Shown here piece after piece: positions 1-12,800 of a stretch of DNA of 64,000 bases. The stretch comes from Pseudopyrenochaeta lycopersici (lineage: Eukaryota > Ascomycota > Dothideomycetes > Pleosporales > Pseudopyrenochaetaceae): positions 930,001 through 994,000 of the forward strand of contig NHZP01000001.1 in the NCBI GenBank assembly GCA_003313425.1, in the 5' to 3' direction. A program made the translations under genes and the position numbers. A model generated the notes under the pieces. That model was given only the letters and a program-made list of their open reading frames with translations, ran no database searches and was not told the origin of the DNA. The number at the start of each line of letters is the position of its first letter. Positions within the stretch are counted from its first letter, which is position 1.

Positions 1-67
1 TACTATTATAGTACAAGCACGAGATTCCACTCCAACGCTATAGCTGCACTTGCGGGTCGATTTTGAG

Positions 68-2090
68 CTATTTCCCACTCTGTGGCTTCGTAAACATCTT
101 CCTAATGCTTCTCTGCTGCTTCTTATGTACAAGGAACCTGCTCTTTAGGCCAGGGCTTGCCTCAAGAACCATACCAAGTAATGTAGGAAAGATTTCTGCA
201 ATGCCCTTCCTCGTGAGCGCAGAACATTCGAGATATGTGACTGCTCCGATTTTCTTTGCTAGCTTCTCCCCCTTTAATCATGCGTCAGAATATACTTTTC
301 TGGCATGGAGAAGATTAAGTTGAACTCACCTCTGCTTTTGTGACTGGCCGGTTGCCACTGCGTTTCAGTTTCTCAATTGTTGACGGGTCATGCCGCAAGT
401 CCTTTTGGAAGCCTAATAGGACTTTGGCTGCTCCAACTTCCCCGTTATGGTAGTCAACCTCAGGACTCCACTGGACGCTGTAATCAGTATTCATCGGCCT
501 GAACTTGAGAAATTGCTCACTTTCCTGGCGACGCTTTCAAACGACGAACGACAACCAATGGAGTAGCATATGCAAAACATATCAGTCTGTGGATAACTCA
601 AAGGCCGTAGACGGTCGTAGTCTTCTTGACCTGCCGTATCCCATAGGCCTAGATGGAACGGAATCCCATCGAGGACGTAGCTACTGCTATAGTTCTCGAA
701 GACGGTAGGGATATACTCCTTTCACCAGCGTTAAAGAGAGTCTAACTCAAAATAAACGAAACATACCTTTGGAAAATCTCCAGTTGCCGCGACTCTATCT
801 AGTTGTCAGCTATCTGTTCGTTTAGGGCGATTATTAGTAGAACTCTGAACAACTTACATCATGAAAGTAGTCTTTCCACATGCGCCATCGCCAACAAAGA
901 CGAGTTTCATCACTACTTGGCCATTCACAATCTCAAGATCATTCATTTGCAGCGGGCTAATCCTGTCGGGCACATTGTTATGCTTCGCTTCGCTCTTTGG
1001 TCGTGACGTGAAAAGCTTAGAGATAGAGAAAGTGCGACGTGAAGTACTGACAGGTGGTCTTGCTGGCTTGCTTGGAAGGACAGTCAAATCCTTTGAGTTG
1101 GTTGTTTGTGTTTCTTCCACAGTCTCCTCCACGTTCTGTGTCGTGGGGGTATTCGATCCTTCGGTAGAGACTGCAAGTCTCACTGATGGTTGTGAACTTA
1201 CTTGGACGTGTGTGATATGCTGACTGCTCATATCAGGAGATTGTGCGCTCGATTGCTCGGCATTTTGCGAAGTAATCCAGTCTAAGGTCAGACTACTGGG
1301 AGTCTCGTAGTCGTGCTGGAACCATGCAAATTCTGAGGACATGTCCTCTTCATCATCGCGTAAGCTCTGTGCATGGTCCAGAAGCACAGTAGACGCGGAA
1401 GTCACAACAGTGGAAGCCGTAGTAACGCAGTCTTGCAGATGATAGACACTTGCGGTACTGCTGTATTGATGCTGGTCCTTGAGTATGGATTCGAGTGTTG
1501 TAAGCTTGATTTCTAGGTTATTCGCCAACCTGTTCAAATCATCATGTATATTCCCAGTGTTTTTTAACACCGCGGAAACATTCTCTGTGATAGTTGATTG
1601 TTCGAAACTAATTTACAATCAGCAAAACACAATTCGCTCGATGGTGCACTCACAAAATGACCGCCTGCAGCGAGAGCTGGAACGCATCTTTGTAGGCTTG
1701 AATCTCTTGCCTGTAGACAGCGATTTGGTCGTTCGCCTCCTTTAACCTGATTGCCCGCCGAGTGGAGTCCAAGAATCTGACATCCTTGTTGATGTGAACA
1801 AGGAGTGTTCTTAGTCTGTCCATGCTGTCACAACCATCGTCAAGTGTCGTTCTGAGGGCGGCCCAATGCGTGCCGATGAAGCCCGTCAAGGGCGTTCTGC
1901 TGTCCAGCTCTTCGAATCCCTCTTCAATCGACTCTAGTACAGTTTTGAGGGCTTTGAGGTCTGTCAACATTGCATTAATGTTCGTGGTAGCCTCGTTGCC
2001 GCCATTTCGGAGTTTCTTCAATTCGACACCGACTCTTGAGGAAATAGCGACCAGTGAGATGACACCAACAGTGATAGAAAATGGATCCAT
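68..2090 (-). CDS. HeLo-like/STAND N-domain protein fused to Rho/Cdc42-type GTPase
   Basis: Six exons, complement of 68..271, 330..470, 521..718, 767..794, 858..1607 and 1654..2090, giving 585 residues. The start is the ATG at 2090 because [13 protein letters not shown] is the usual opening of fungal STAND N-terminal (HeLo-like) domains; an upstream in-frame start at 2213 would add 41 residues. Residues 1 to about 260 are helical and domain-like, followed by a Ser/Thr-rich linker. From about residue 380 a small GTPase follows: G1 GDGACGKT (385-392), G2 PTVFENY, G3 DTAGQE (432-437), G4 GFQKDLR (491-497, like the TQxDLR of Cdc42 but Phe for Thr) and G5 ECSAL (533-537). The protein ends KPQSGK, so no CAAX box. 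The N-domain family is known from fungal NLR-like and cell-death proteins; a Rho GTPase in the effector position is uncommon. The role (a self-contained switch controlling the N-domain) is inference. Confidence 0.82.
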
Positions 2091-2584
2091 AAGAAATGGT
2101 TTTGGTTGATGAGCGAGTTCGAGACGATGACAAGCGCAAGAGGATCGAAGGTAAGAGGTAAAGTTTCGCTGTGGCTGAGTCGTAGAAGGCTGAAACTGCG
2201 GAAACGGAGGCATGTTGCTGCCAGCTACTCAAGAAGAAAGTCATAGAAGAAAGAATACAGTTATGGAATTGAGGCTGCAATGATGTGAGCGCAAATGATT
2301 GGTATCGATTCTGCAAATGCCTTTGGACAGCTCGTCCGACGCCAGGAAAGCCTTTATCAGGCTTCATGGGTGCGCTTCCTCTTCTGAAAATCGCCGTAGT
2401 TATCAAATAACAATCATGGCCTGAGTTTAACTTATTGGAGGACTACAGGAGTGATGCGATCGAGCTGTAAATGATAAATACAGTCGTCGATACTTACTGA
2501 TGCCAACTTTACTGACAGGCAAAGCTCAGGGGCCAGCCCTAGTCATGGCTTGTGTATGGATTCCTTGCCTCGATTTCTGTCCTT
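2091..2584. other. Intergenic: upstream of the Rho-fusion gene, downstream of SLD5
   Basis: A 494-bp spacer between two minus-strand genes. It must hold the promoter of the GTPase-fusion gene and the SLD5 3' end. Open frames that cross it have no family resemblance and no support. I see no clear TATA box or repeat. Confidence 0.5.
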
Positions 2585-3408
2585 TCATATGAGTTCCACG
2601 TCTCCGGTCCCAGTCCCGATCGCCCACTTTCTAACAGCGCTCCACCTCACAACCCATACATCTCCTCTCTTCATTTCGAACCGTCGATCCGTCCCTTCCA
2701 CGAAAACATCTCCCACATCTCTCAATGCCCTTACGAAAACCGCCTTGTCCTCGTCTGGCTTATCTACCATGCTTATGCCACCGGTTGTATCGTCAAGTCG
2801 CTGCAGAGAAGCAGGAAATTGACTGAGGAATGAGGACGAGTAATGTGATGAGAGTAGCGATTGGTGAGACGCCAGGTATTGCTGTTCGGCAGGCGAGAGG
2901 AGCGGTTGCAAGGTGTCAAAGGAGTCGTCATATTGCGCTTGGATGTGGAGAGGATGCGAGTCGATCTGGGAATTATGTAAGGGTCACCGTCCATATCAGA
3001 GAGCTAAATTTATAGCAAGCTACCTTCTTAATCCTCGCTCTCAGGAAGCTCCTAACCAAGAATTTGAATCTCTCCAATTCCGTCTGTATGATGATCAACT
3101 TGAAATTTGTCTTTGGATCCATATTGTCCGTTTGGTCTTCGACCAGTTCAATCTGGCTACGTTATTAGCACTTCCAACGAGTTTCCTTCCTTTCAGTCGT
3201 GAACTTGAAGAGGCCAAACTAAAAATAATAGCTTTCGTACCTGTTTTCGTATCCTCTCCAGCACCCTATCCATGAGCTCAGTTGGCCATGGTAAGATCTC
3301 AGGTGCAACCCGCTCAGCAACCCAGCACCGTGTTAATTCCTGAAGATCGCGGGTCTCTAGTGGCGTTGAGTCAACCGCGACTTCGGCAAGGAGATCGTCG
3401 ATATCCAT
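2585..3408 (-). CDS. SLD5: GINS complex subunit Sld5
   Basis: Three exons, complement of 2585..2965, 3024..3152 and 3241..3408, 225 residues, close to human SLD5 and shorter than the yeast protein. GINS binds Mcm2-7 and Cdc45 to form the replicative CMG helicase; Sld5 is one of its four subunits. The N-terminus [10 protein letters not shown], the run [20 protein letters not shown] and the helical core with [17 protein letters not shown] and VRSFLRARI are typical of Sld5. The C-terminal part is the small beta domain with DVFVEG and [11 protein letters not shown]. The ATG at 3408 is preferred over one nine codons upstream because the family begins near MDIDDLL. Both introns are phase 0 with GTACGA and GTAGCT donors. 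Its neighbour on the same strand is CDC25. Confidence 0.9.
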
Positions 3409-4760
3409 GGCAAGATGAGCGAAGCTGAAGTGCAAGCTGCGCGGGCGAGTTCAGGGTGCGAGATATGAACGTGCACCGCGTGGTCTGGTGTGCGTTGCAA
3501 GCAGGAGATTGGAGTGAGGATGACGCGGCCAAGAAGGCATCGAAGGTGTTACAAAGTGAGACTGGGCAAGGTCATTGAAATTTACTTTTGACTGCACGTA
3601 AGGAGCGTTGGCGCGCAGCACGCGGCGGAAAACAGCTGTGGTGGGGGCAGGGATGTTTATGCGGGGAGCCGCGCTACGATGTAGTGCAACACAATCGCGG
3701 ATCCTCACGTCCTTTGTAGAGTGGCGGGAGCCGCGAAAATGACTTGGAGATATGAACTTATTACACACCCTGTATGCCTTCCAGTAGGCTCGAAATGGAA
3801 AAATTGCATTTCAAAGATCACTGAGAGTGGTCACAGTTTGACGTACATGCAGATTTATGAAGCTTATTTTATTTTCCTTAATGCAATTCAAGCAGAACTC
3901 TCCAAGCCATCGTCGTCTCTCGATATTATGACGAAGTACACATCAATTACCTCCTCAAATTCTCTTAGCAGGTCGCCACTGTACAAGTCTAATAGCTGCA
4001 TGTACACCCACCCCAACCGGCAGAGATTAGAAGTGACAAGTAGATAAGTACATCGAATAGAGATGGACGCCTCAAACCAGAAATAGAAGGAGAAGTCTTT
4101 GATACTGGCGCCAAAGGAAGGCGGATTCCGAAATGGGGAACCGAAAACAACTGGGGAGGAGTTCAATTTGTTTGCGGTGGATATCGAATAAGGTGGAGTA
4201 GTGTGGATTATGAAAAGGGTTCGTGTTGAGAATGACGGATGAAGGCACGCCGACCTGGTTTTATGTTGGTTCGTGATAATTCTTAGATTGTTCTGAGAAT
4301 ATGTGAGAGTAATGTTTCAGCTCTCCAGGGCCATAGAAAGATCCAGTTGATGATGATAAGCACAAAGGAAATAAAAGGGCTCGCGAAGCAGTGGTATAGT
4401 GCTGCACGACGCTGACTGAACACAAAATTGGTATTCGGCGAGCCCTCTCGAGAAAGGGTAATTATGCCTGGGCCCATGGCACCAAGGCATTGGGTATAGA
4501 ATGCAAACGAATATAGGGATTGGGACAACCATGTAATGGTTCAGATGAAGACTGCTTGCAGTCGAGGGTGCTTTCCTCTGCCCAAGAAGTCCAAGTTTGA
4601 GATGATAAACGCTTGAACGCCTCAGCAGGAAAGATCGAAAAGGAAGATGCCAAACGCCAATGCTGTGAATCTCCCATGCAGCAGTCATGAAAAACGCCTT
4701 GAATCGATCCGCCGTGAGCTAGATGAGTGTCATGAATATTTCATTGGCCAACGCGCCGGC
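3409..4760. other. Intergenic between SLD5 and CDC25
   Basis: About 1.35 kb containing the SLD5 promoter and the CDC25 3' region. A 92-codon open frame on the minus strand (3888..4166) has a plausible acidic C-terminus but no ATG at its start, no recognised family and no clear splice partners. I do not call it a gene. Confidence 0.45.
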
Positions 4761-6685
4761 TCAATAAGAAGCCATGCGACGCGTGGCACCTATTCGTCCA
4801 ATGTTGAGTGAGTCGTCACCGCCAAGCGTGAAAATGCCACTTCCACTTCTTGTACGACCGACAGCTGTGGGGCTGTCTTCCACCTGACATGAGTGTTGCC
4901 CGAAGGCAAAAGTCTGTGCTCGGTTCAGCTTGGTCCGTTGCTTGAGCTTGTTTAATCCGCGTTCACATGATTGCTCATGCTCTTTTGCATCCATCCGAAG
5001 GTAGTTTTGGGGATAGCATCGAGTCGAATTTGCGTGATAGAAGGAGCTGTAGCCGCCATCAAGAATGTATACTTCAGGAAAGGAAAGAAGTGGATACTGA
5101 TGGGCATTTTCTTTGCGGTCTTGGGAACGAACGAACTTGGCCCTAAATATTGTCAGTTAATCTGGGCATTTGCTGGAAAGAGATGAGCTCACATGAGAGG
5201 AGCGCGATGTGCAGAGTACTCGCAGTGAAGAACTAGTAGAGTGTTGGGGCTTGTAGGGGTTTGGAAAAGTCGCTCTGCAAGCGCCTCCTTGTCACAAAAG
5301 TTCAACGCGCCCTCGATGTGCCCGCCATTGTATTCGTACTCGAAACGGCAATCAATGATGAACTTGTTATCATAGCAGTGATCATAAATACCATCGAGAA
5401 CTTCGACCAAAGTGGAATGTGTGATACGCGGGAGGCTCTCGGGTTCGCTGGTAGTAAAGTGAGGCAGCTTGAGCGAAGGTGCGTCATCGACGTCCATTAC
5501 AGACTGGAGACCGCTTGGCTGGTAGCTATCCTGATCCTGCTTGGCATTCATCACGTCGCCCGGATGTTCAAACATGCTCAACGATCTCCTGAACTTGCTT
5601 GGTCGACGAGAAGGTGGCCCGGCAGGCTTCCTGACGGCAGCAAGAGGCGAACCATTGGCACGAGATCCTGCATTCGAGCTGAAATGGAAGGACTTGGGTT
5701 TGGACGCGAAGAGCGAGCCGTTGGAGCCGGGGCGACGTTCTTGAGGCGGTGAGGCAGTGAAGCACTCATCCAAGGTCAGTGTTGATGAGGTGGAAAAATC
5801 ACCACATCCAAACTTGAACGTTGGCAGGGGGCTGTTTTCTTGTGACTTGAAGGATACTGTGTTGGTTGAGTAATTCTTGGTTCGAGAAAGGGATGGACGA
5901 AGAAGGATGGACTTTTTACGGCTGGTACACATTAGCACAACATAAGCAAGACAGCAACCAGCAAACTGACTCTGTAGCAGAAACGGGCCTTGGAACTTCC
6001 AGCGTAGGAGCGGAAAACTGGGGTGGAGTGGGCAGTTCGCATGGCGAGAGCAATTCGCCGTCGGTGCTTGGGGTCATGTCCGGGGAGGGAGACGGCAAGG
6101 GTAGGGACCGATCGTTCATGAAGCTGAAGGGAGCTTTATGAGGCAAAGGCGAGATGTCCATGGAGTCAGGGACGAAGCCTGGTGACGAAGAGGGAATTGG
6201 CGGTGTCGTGACACCTTCCCATCTGAAGGGTGGGGTTTTGGTGCCTTCTGCTTCAGAGCACACATCAGCACTTTATAAACATCCTAAACCCATAGCACAG
6301 CCGCTTACCTCGTGCGTCTAATTGCTGAAAGAGATTGGATGTGAAAAGAGACCTGCGAGGCGTCGCGAGCTGAGGGCTATAACAAAGAGCATTAGCTGCC
6401 GGAATTGAGACCTCCTATGCAAGGGAGAGTGTACCTCTGGTCGACATGGAGGTTAGAGGACATGTCAGCAGCCAAACTCGTAGTGGGAGACGATCCTCGC
6501 ATGGGCTGTAAGGTGAAGTAGTCAGACCCGCTCTTCTTCATGCTCAAATCCCTAAAGTTGAAGCTCTTCGGTCCCAGAGTGTGTCCCCCAAACAGCGGCT
6601 TGGAGTGTGGAAGATCGCGTCTGTATCCCCATGGGCCAGGAATTGGCGGTGGGTGCATAGCCGCGAGCGGTGAGGACATCTCCAT
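4761..6685 (-). CDS. CDC25: M-phase inducer phosphatase Cdc25 (NIMT/Mih1 type)
   Basis: Five exons, complement of 4761..5142, 5193..5921, 5971..6247, 6309..6376 and 6435..6685, 568 residues. Cdc25 removes the inhibitory phosphate from Cdk1 Tyr15 to trigger mitosis. The C-terminal rhodanese-type domain is clear: IIDCRFEYEYNGGHI, then the active-site loop HCEYSAHR (Cys432, Arg438), and after the last intron KFVRSQDRKENAHQYP and YILDGGYSSFY. The N-terminal 300 residues are Ser/Pro-rich with SP/TP sites, as expected for a CDK-regulated region. The start MEMSSPLAAMHPP matches fungal Cdc25; open frame continues upstream but without an ATG. The intron between 5971 and 5921 is the least certain, since the donor used here, GTCAGT, is weak; a GTTTGC donor with a later acceptor also keeps the frame. 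Confidence 0.88.
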
Positions 6686-9600
6686 GATGGCGGTCGATGT
6701 AGCGGTCGATGTGGTGGTCGTACTAGGCAACGTGTGTGGGAACGAGCGTTTGCGTGCGTCGTCTTCACTCAATGGCGGCGGTGGGCAGAGAGCTGGCGGC
6801 TGGTGTGCAGCCGATAAGCATACAAGACAGAAAAACTAATTCCAATCTGAAGATGCTCGCAGTAAATAGCCTCACAGCTCGCACTATATGAGGAGGTGAC
6901 CGGGTGGGGATGCTATCGGGTCGCTGCAGACATGTGGCTTGCAGGCGTGGTCGGTATGGATAGTGAACGTGGGGAGCAATTGCCCTGGCGGAATATCCAA
7001 GCAGAACGACCGACGTCCAATGCCTACAGCCTTCTTAAGAGAGGGAATGGGCCTTCTTGGGTGCGAGAAGGGTGAAGAAGAGCAGGCCGGGCGAGGTCAT
7101 CCAGCTGGATCTGAGGATGCCGAGCTTGCATCGCTGCTGGGGTAACAAGCTGGACTGAGGTTAGAGTGGGCCTGAGCTCTAAGCGCTGTACACCGGCCTC
7201 ACCACCAATATTATGCCTGCACACGGGACGAGGGGGGGTAGCAAGCTTGCTGTTCCGGTATCTAATGAATGCACTCTGATGCAAGCTACGCTGATCTGCT
7301 GCTTCTCATTGCTGCTGCATTCACCCGCAGGTACGCCGAAAGCTGATTTGATCGCGATCGCACCCTGCCCAAGGTACCACTGCACCTAAGCACGCCCGCG
7401 TCAAAGGTAAACAACAGTTCGCAGCAGCAAGTCGCGCGCATGTGCACATGATTTCCTCAGCACAACAATCTCTGTCTGACATGTATTGCTTCAGCGGGTG
7501 GTGCTCTGCCATGCATGCGGCCGAACACTATCTCGCTTTTTTGCACGCCATGCCTCCCACGTCCCCGTTGCTAGAGCAGTTAGGCACGGATCACGTCCAA
7601 ACGAGCATACTCCCTGCTGCTGGGGAAAATTGTGTGAAACGACGAGTTCCCTCTCCGCTTAACCTCGCATACCGGCTCCTGTGCAAGCAGAATTCTCTCC
7701 GGCCGCTGGCCTCTGCGGCCGGCCAACTGCGTAACCTAGAGACGGTTACCAAGGGATACCAAACACCAACTCGTACGGCGAGCTTCACCAGCGGCTAACC
7801 AGGCCGTGGATTACCCAACAAGAGCCTCATGGGCAGCCCACTTGCTGCTTCCACACGGCAAATCCGGTGTCAGCTCGTTCAGACTTTCGTCATCGCAGCC
7901 ATTACAGCACCTTGGCGCATTCTGCCAGGGAAACCGCCTCGATGTAAGAACGTGGCTGCGCGATGTAATTGGTCTGAGCTCCGAGTCCTGAAGCACGATT
8001 AGCCTGCCAGCTCGTCTAATTGGGCAGGCCAAAGATATTCGTAGTCTGAATTCGTGCAGCAAGACCGACGTCGCAGGCGCCTTCAGCTGACGAAGGGTGC
8101 TGGGCACGGCCCGTGAACCTCTGATCTGACAGCCTTATACCACTTGCGGACGCGTAAAACCGGAGCTGCCATGGTCCATGAGCCGACCGTCTCCTAGTCT
8201 CCTGTTTACAGATCGAACTTGCGGCTCCATCATCTCGATCGCGACACGTTCAAACGTCATAATCAATAAGGCTGAGATTGGGAGCTTCCCAGTTTGCCAT
8301 GCGTTGCCAACCTGTTTGCATCGCATTTGGACACCGTCACTCTGATCGACCACCAAGTCTGGTGAGCAAAACAAAGGGACGCTCGAGTCGGGGCCGCCGG
8401 GGGCTGTGGCTAATGAGTCTGCGGCGGGCTGAACATCGTTCGAGAACCCCTAAGTCTACCGAACAAACCGTGTGCACAAACCCTTCATAACTGGCGGCCA
8501 TGGCTGGACCCCACCAACGACCGGTGACCCCTCCATCTGTGGACCTGAGAGGCCAAAACCGGCGCCTGTGTCGCGCTTGCAAATTAATCGCGTGGCGTTT
8601 CCGGGTGGACGCGTTCGGCTATTGTACACAAACAACCAAAGATGCGCGTCGTATACGCGATCACGGGACTTGCTTATAGTAATGTGACATGGATGCTGAC
8701 GCTGAAGGAGCGTCGCGTTTCAAGACCCTGGATTTCTGCAAGGTGACTGAGTATTTAGGCTCAAATTCTCTGTCCATGTCCGCAAGTCAGCCGAATGATT
8801 CCGCCTTTTGTGCGTCGAATGCTCTTCACCACGACGCAGGCGATGAAAGTTTGGACGCGAATAGCTCGCAAGTGGGCGTGACACCCGTTGTTGGAAGTTG
8901 CCGATCTCGGTCAAATACCGGTATTCGAAATGACAAAGTCTGCGACTCTAAAAGGTCCACGAATTGCAGCAGCATTAGGAATCTGAACATCATGCCGTCC
9001 ACAAGCTGACGGAGGCCAACCGGAACTGGCTCCAGGCAGCCTAACTCCATATTCAGGCATCTATCTTGAGCGGGCGGGGGTTTCATGTCTGTATGCGACT
9101 CGCTTTTTCGGCAATAGGAGATGTGCAGTTTTATCTCCTACAGGAAGATGTGACACTGTGGTCAACGACATTCAGCGGAGACATTGTTAGAGAATGATTG
9201 ATGTGGGTCAAATCTCACCACACATTCTTGACAGAACTTGATCACGAAACTCTGTAGACTCATGACATCCCTAGAGATACTGTTTTGTCACCAGACAGCA
9301 TTGCAATAGGCTTGCGAGCTGCCCAAGTGAATAACGCTCAAGCGAACCACCCCTGATCGAGCAGACAATGTGGTGCTATAGACTCTTCAACAGTTACTGG
9401 GGCTCGTACATTCTATGATTAGCCTCGTAACAGTCAATGAGTAGTTGCCAAAAACTTTGGTCTTCTGTTGATGAAATTTCGCTTGGATATGCTTTGCTGT
9501 CAACCCTGTCTGACACACTAGCGACAGTTGTCGATGACATGACAGCGCACAAGAGTATGCAAATCTTATGAACCATCGCAACGCTAGAGGGAACGTCGGA

Positions 9601-9825
9601 AAATTCGAGACAGATGCCTGCTAACCATGCAGGGTAGGGAACGCATAGTTGTTCGTGCCTCCCGAAGCAATGGTACTTGCGGGGCCGGAAAAAGGTTCCA
9701 CCAAACAGCCTAACCTATATGAGCATTAGCCTCTAAATTTTCTAGACACCGCGACTTTTCGTTTGACTCTGGAACACGCGCTCGATTTAGCAATTCCAAC
9801 AAGTTTGACAAGAGAATTGGAAACC
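6686..9825. other. Long gene-free interval between CDC25 and POL5
   Basis: About 3.1 kb between divergently transcribed genes. It must contain both promoters. Short open frames occur on both strands (for example 7442..7798 and 8689..9009), but none shows a domain, a good codon pattern or splice partners. I see no tRNA, inverted repeat or transposon remnant. A long CDC25 leader or a noncoding RNA would fit the size. Confidence 0.4.
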
Positions 9826-12800
9826 ATGGCTCGAAAGAGGGAGCGTGACTCTGGTCAGGGCGGCCATGAGGCTGAAGCGCCCGCAAAACGACGTCGACAG
9901 GTCAACGAAGAGCACCTGAAGCTCTCCAAGCTCTACGAAGACCTGGCGGCGGAATCAGATGACTTGATGTTTGAAGCTGCCAAACAACTCATTGTTAAGT
10001 TTTCTCCAGAAAGTAAACCTGCTGGAAAGGATGTGGAAGTCGCTTTAAGTCGCTTGATCAAAGGTCTTTGCAGTCAACGCAAGGCCGCTAGGGTCGGGTT
10101 TTCTCTCACCCTTACCGAGTTGTTACGGCAGATCTTTGGTTCAGGAGGGAATGCGATTGATGGTCTGGAGCTTGATGTGGCTTCTGTAATCAGATTGGTC
10201 GAGCAAAAGACTAAGGTCGAGGGCAATGTTCCCGGTCGGGTATATATTCAAGACTGTCAAATGACGCATGGATCGCTAATGGAGTCCAGGAACGACGAGA
10301 TCACCTCATTGGTAAGCTTTTCGGCTACAAGGCCATAATGCAGTCATCCATAGTCATCGAGCCGGAGCTTTCCCTTGAATGCTGGACTACACTTCTAGAC
10401 CATGTTTACGGAATGGCACGCGACATACCCTGGCTGCGTGAAGAATGCGGAATGGTACTAGTCGAGGCTGTAAAAAGTCTGAAAAGTCAGGTACAATACC
10501 GAAAATGCGCTGAGGAGGTCATTGGACGTCTCAGCGCATTCAAGCTAGCTTCGACACCCGAAGGTGTCGCTGTTTGGCTGACTGTTCAAGAAAACTACGA
10601 GCAAGTGTTACCAGAGGGGATTTGGCATGATAAAGATCCTTTATCGAAGAAGGAACGCACTCGTCTAGCCAAGCTCCTCAAGGAAAACTTTCAGGGTGAT
10701 TCTGAGAAAGGAGCCGAAGATGTTACCAAGACGGCAGGTGCAAATCCGAATCCGTCCTTCGCTTGGGATCTCGTGCTGGCGGAACTTCTAAGGCGAGACG
10801 AGCAGAGCAGGAACAGTGGCAAAGACAAGTTGGAATTTCCACAATTTTGGATTGATGCCGTAGACAGTGAGTCTGGCCCTTCAATACATCGATATCAGCT
10901 CACCTTCACAGACAACCTTTTCTCCTCTACCTCGTCTCACGAGCGCAAGGCATGGGGATTTAAGCTGCTGAGCAGCATGATCAAACAAGCCCCAAATTGG
11001 GCCGTACCAGCATTGCTTAGCTCAAATCTTACACGCACCCTTATCAACCAGAGCAAAAACCAAGCTAGATTCCTCCATGTAGCTGCGCTGGCTGCACTGA
11101 AGGCAGTACAGACTAGAGCTCAACAAGACTCTAATTCGGCACTTCCTATCTTCATCGCGCTGTCCACAAAGGATGCCAGTGTTGAATCTGATAGGTACAC
11201 CATAACGAACGCGCTTGAACAGATTCTGCTGTCAACGGATGATGCGAGCCTAAGAAAGATCGTTCGACATCTTAACTCTCTGATCCTTCGCCCTGGGACT
11301 GAAGACCAGACTGTCGCAGATAGCCGCCGTCAGGTTGTCGCAGATCTAATCTTGAACACAGTGAAGCACTATAAACAATACGATGAGCTTGACGATGACG
11401 TTATTGAGAAGGATAATTGGCTTCGGAGAGCGTTGGAGACTCTGGTTGAGTATGCCTACTTTATGCCTAACACGAATGCGAAGACCAGTAAGGTCCCTCT
11501 TCCTCCGATCAGTGAACGCAGCAGGACGATGTTCCAGGAGCGTCTCTCTTCTTGCCTGACAAAGCTTTTTGACGTCAAAGTGGTCTCTCGCTCTACATTC
11601 CCTTTGATGATAGTAGGCATGATCACGTCGAAGACTACGTCGTCGAAGACGTTGGACCTGGTATTCAAGGCCGACAGCCCAGTCCTGAAAACTATGGAAA
11701 AAGCGTCTAAGACTCTCGACGCTATATCCACCAAGGTAAGAGATACACTCGCTGTCATGCCTTTTCCGAACTAACGGAAACTTCAAGGGATCAATTGCTG
11801 GTAACAAGATGGCTGCAGAAGGCTTTATTCTTCTCTACTCTTTGACCCTCCTACAAGTTTATAATGGTGAAGGAGATGCTGTTATGATGCTCGATGATCT
11901 TGATGCTTCTCGTAAATCGATGCGGAAGGAGACAGACTCGACAGGAGAAGGCCAAGATGTGTTTGTGGAGATTGTCTTATCCTTTCTCGGCAACCCACGA
12001 ACGCTATTCCACAAGATCGCCGAGGAAGCCTTTGCTATCTTTGCCTCAGAAATTCGCTCAGACGGTTTGCAGTCCTTGTTCGACATACTAGACACCGAGG
12101 AAAATCTTGAAGGACAACAAGAATTATTCAACCAAGGGGATGGCGAGGTGGAAGGAAACCAGTCCAGTGATGATTCTGAGAGTGATTCAGATGTTGAAAT
12201 GGTCGATGGCGAGCCACAAGAGTCAGAGGAAGATGCATCGGCCACTTCCACATCAGACTCAGCAAGTGACAGCGAAGATGACAGCGAAGATGGCAGCGAG
12301 GACGATGCTGAGCTGACCCAGTTCAATAACTTATTAGCTTTAACGCTACAAACGTCAAAACCTAATCTCAACGGCGACTCTCCCGAAGAGTCATCGGATG
12401 AGTCTGATATGGACGACGATCAAATGATGGCGCTCGATCCCCATCTTAGCAACATCTTCCGGCAACGAAGCAAATCCACCAGTTCGAAACAACAGCGGAA
12501 GGACGCCAAGAAAAATGTGGTCCAGTTCAAATCCAAGGTTCTCGATCTTCTGGCCATATACTTGGAAAAGCAGTACTCAAATCCCTTAACTCTCAGCGTT
12601 CTTATCCCAGTACTCCGACGCACACGAGCACAAGCAAACGAGAAGACTGCAGACAAGGCTGCCAAAGTACTAAAAACGTTTCTCAACACCCGCACAAAGC
12701 ACAAAGCTCCGCTACCAAAACCCAACGACGTTGAAGAGGTCTGGGAAGTCCTGAAAGGCATTCATGAGGAAGCGAAGCTGGGTGGTGGTGCCAAGTTACA

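Noticed and set aside
3888..4166. 92-codon minus-strand open frame between SLD5 and CDC25
   Set aside because: No ATG at its start, no recognised family and no splice partner; plausible-looking acidic end only.
11859..12371. 170-codon open frame antisense to POL5
   Set aside because: Mirror of the Ser/Asp/Glu codon repeat; a serine-rich product typical of such shadows.
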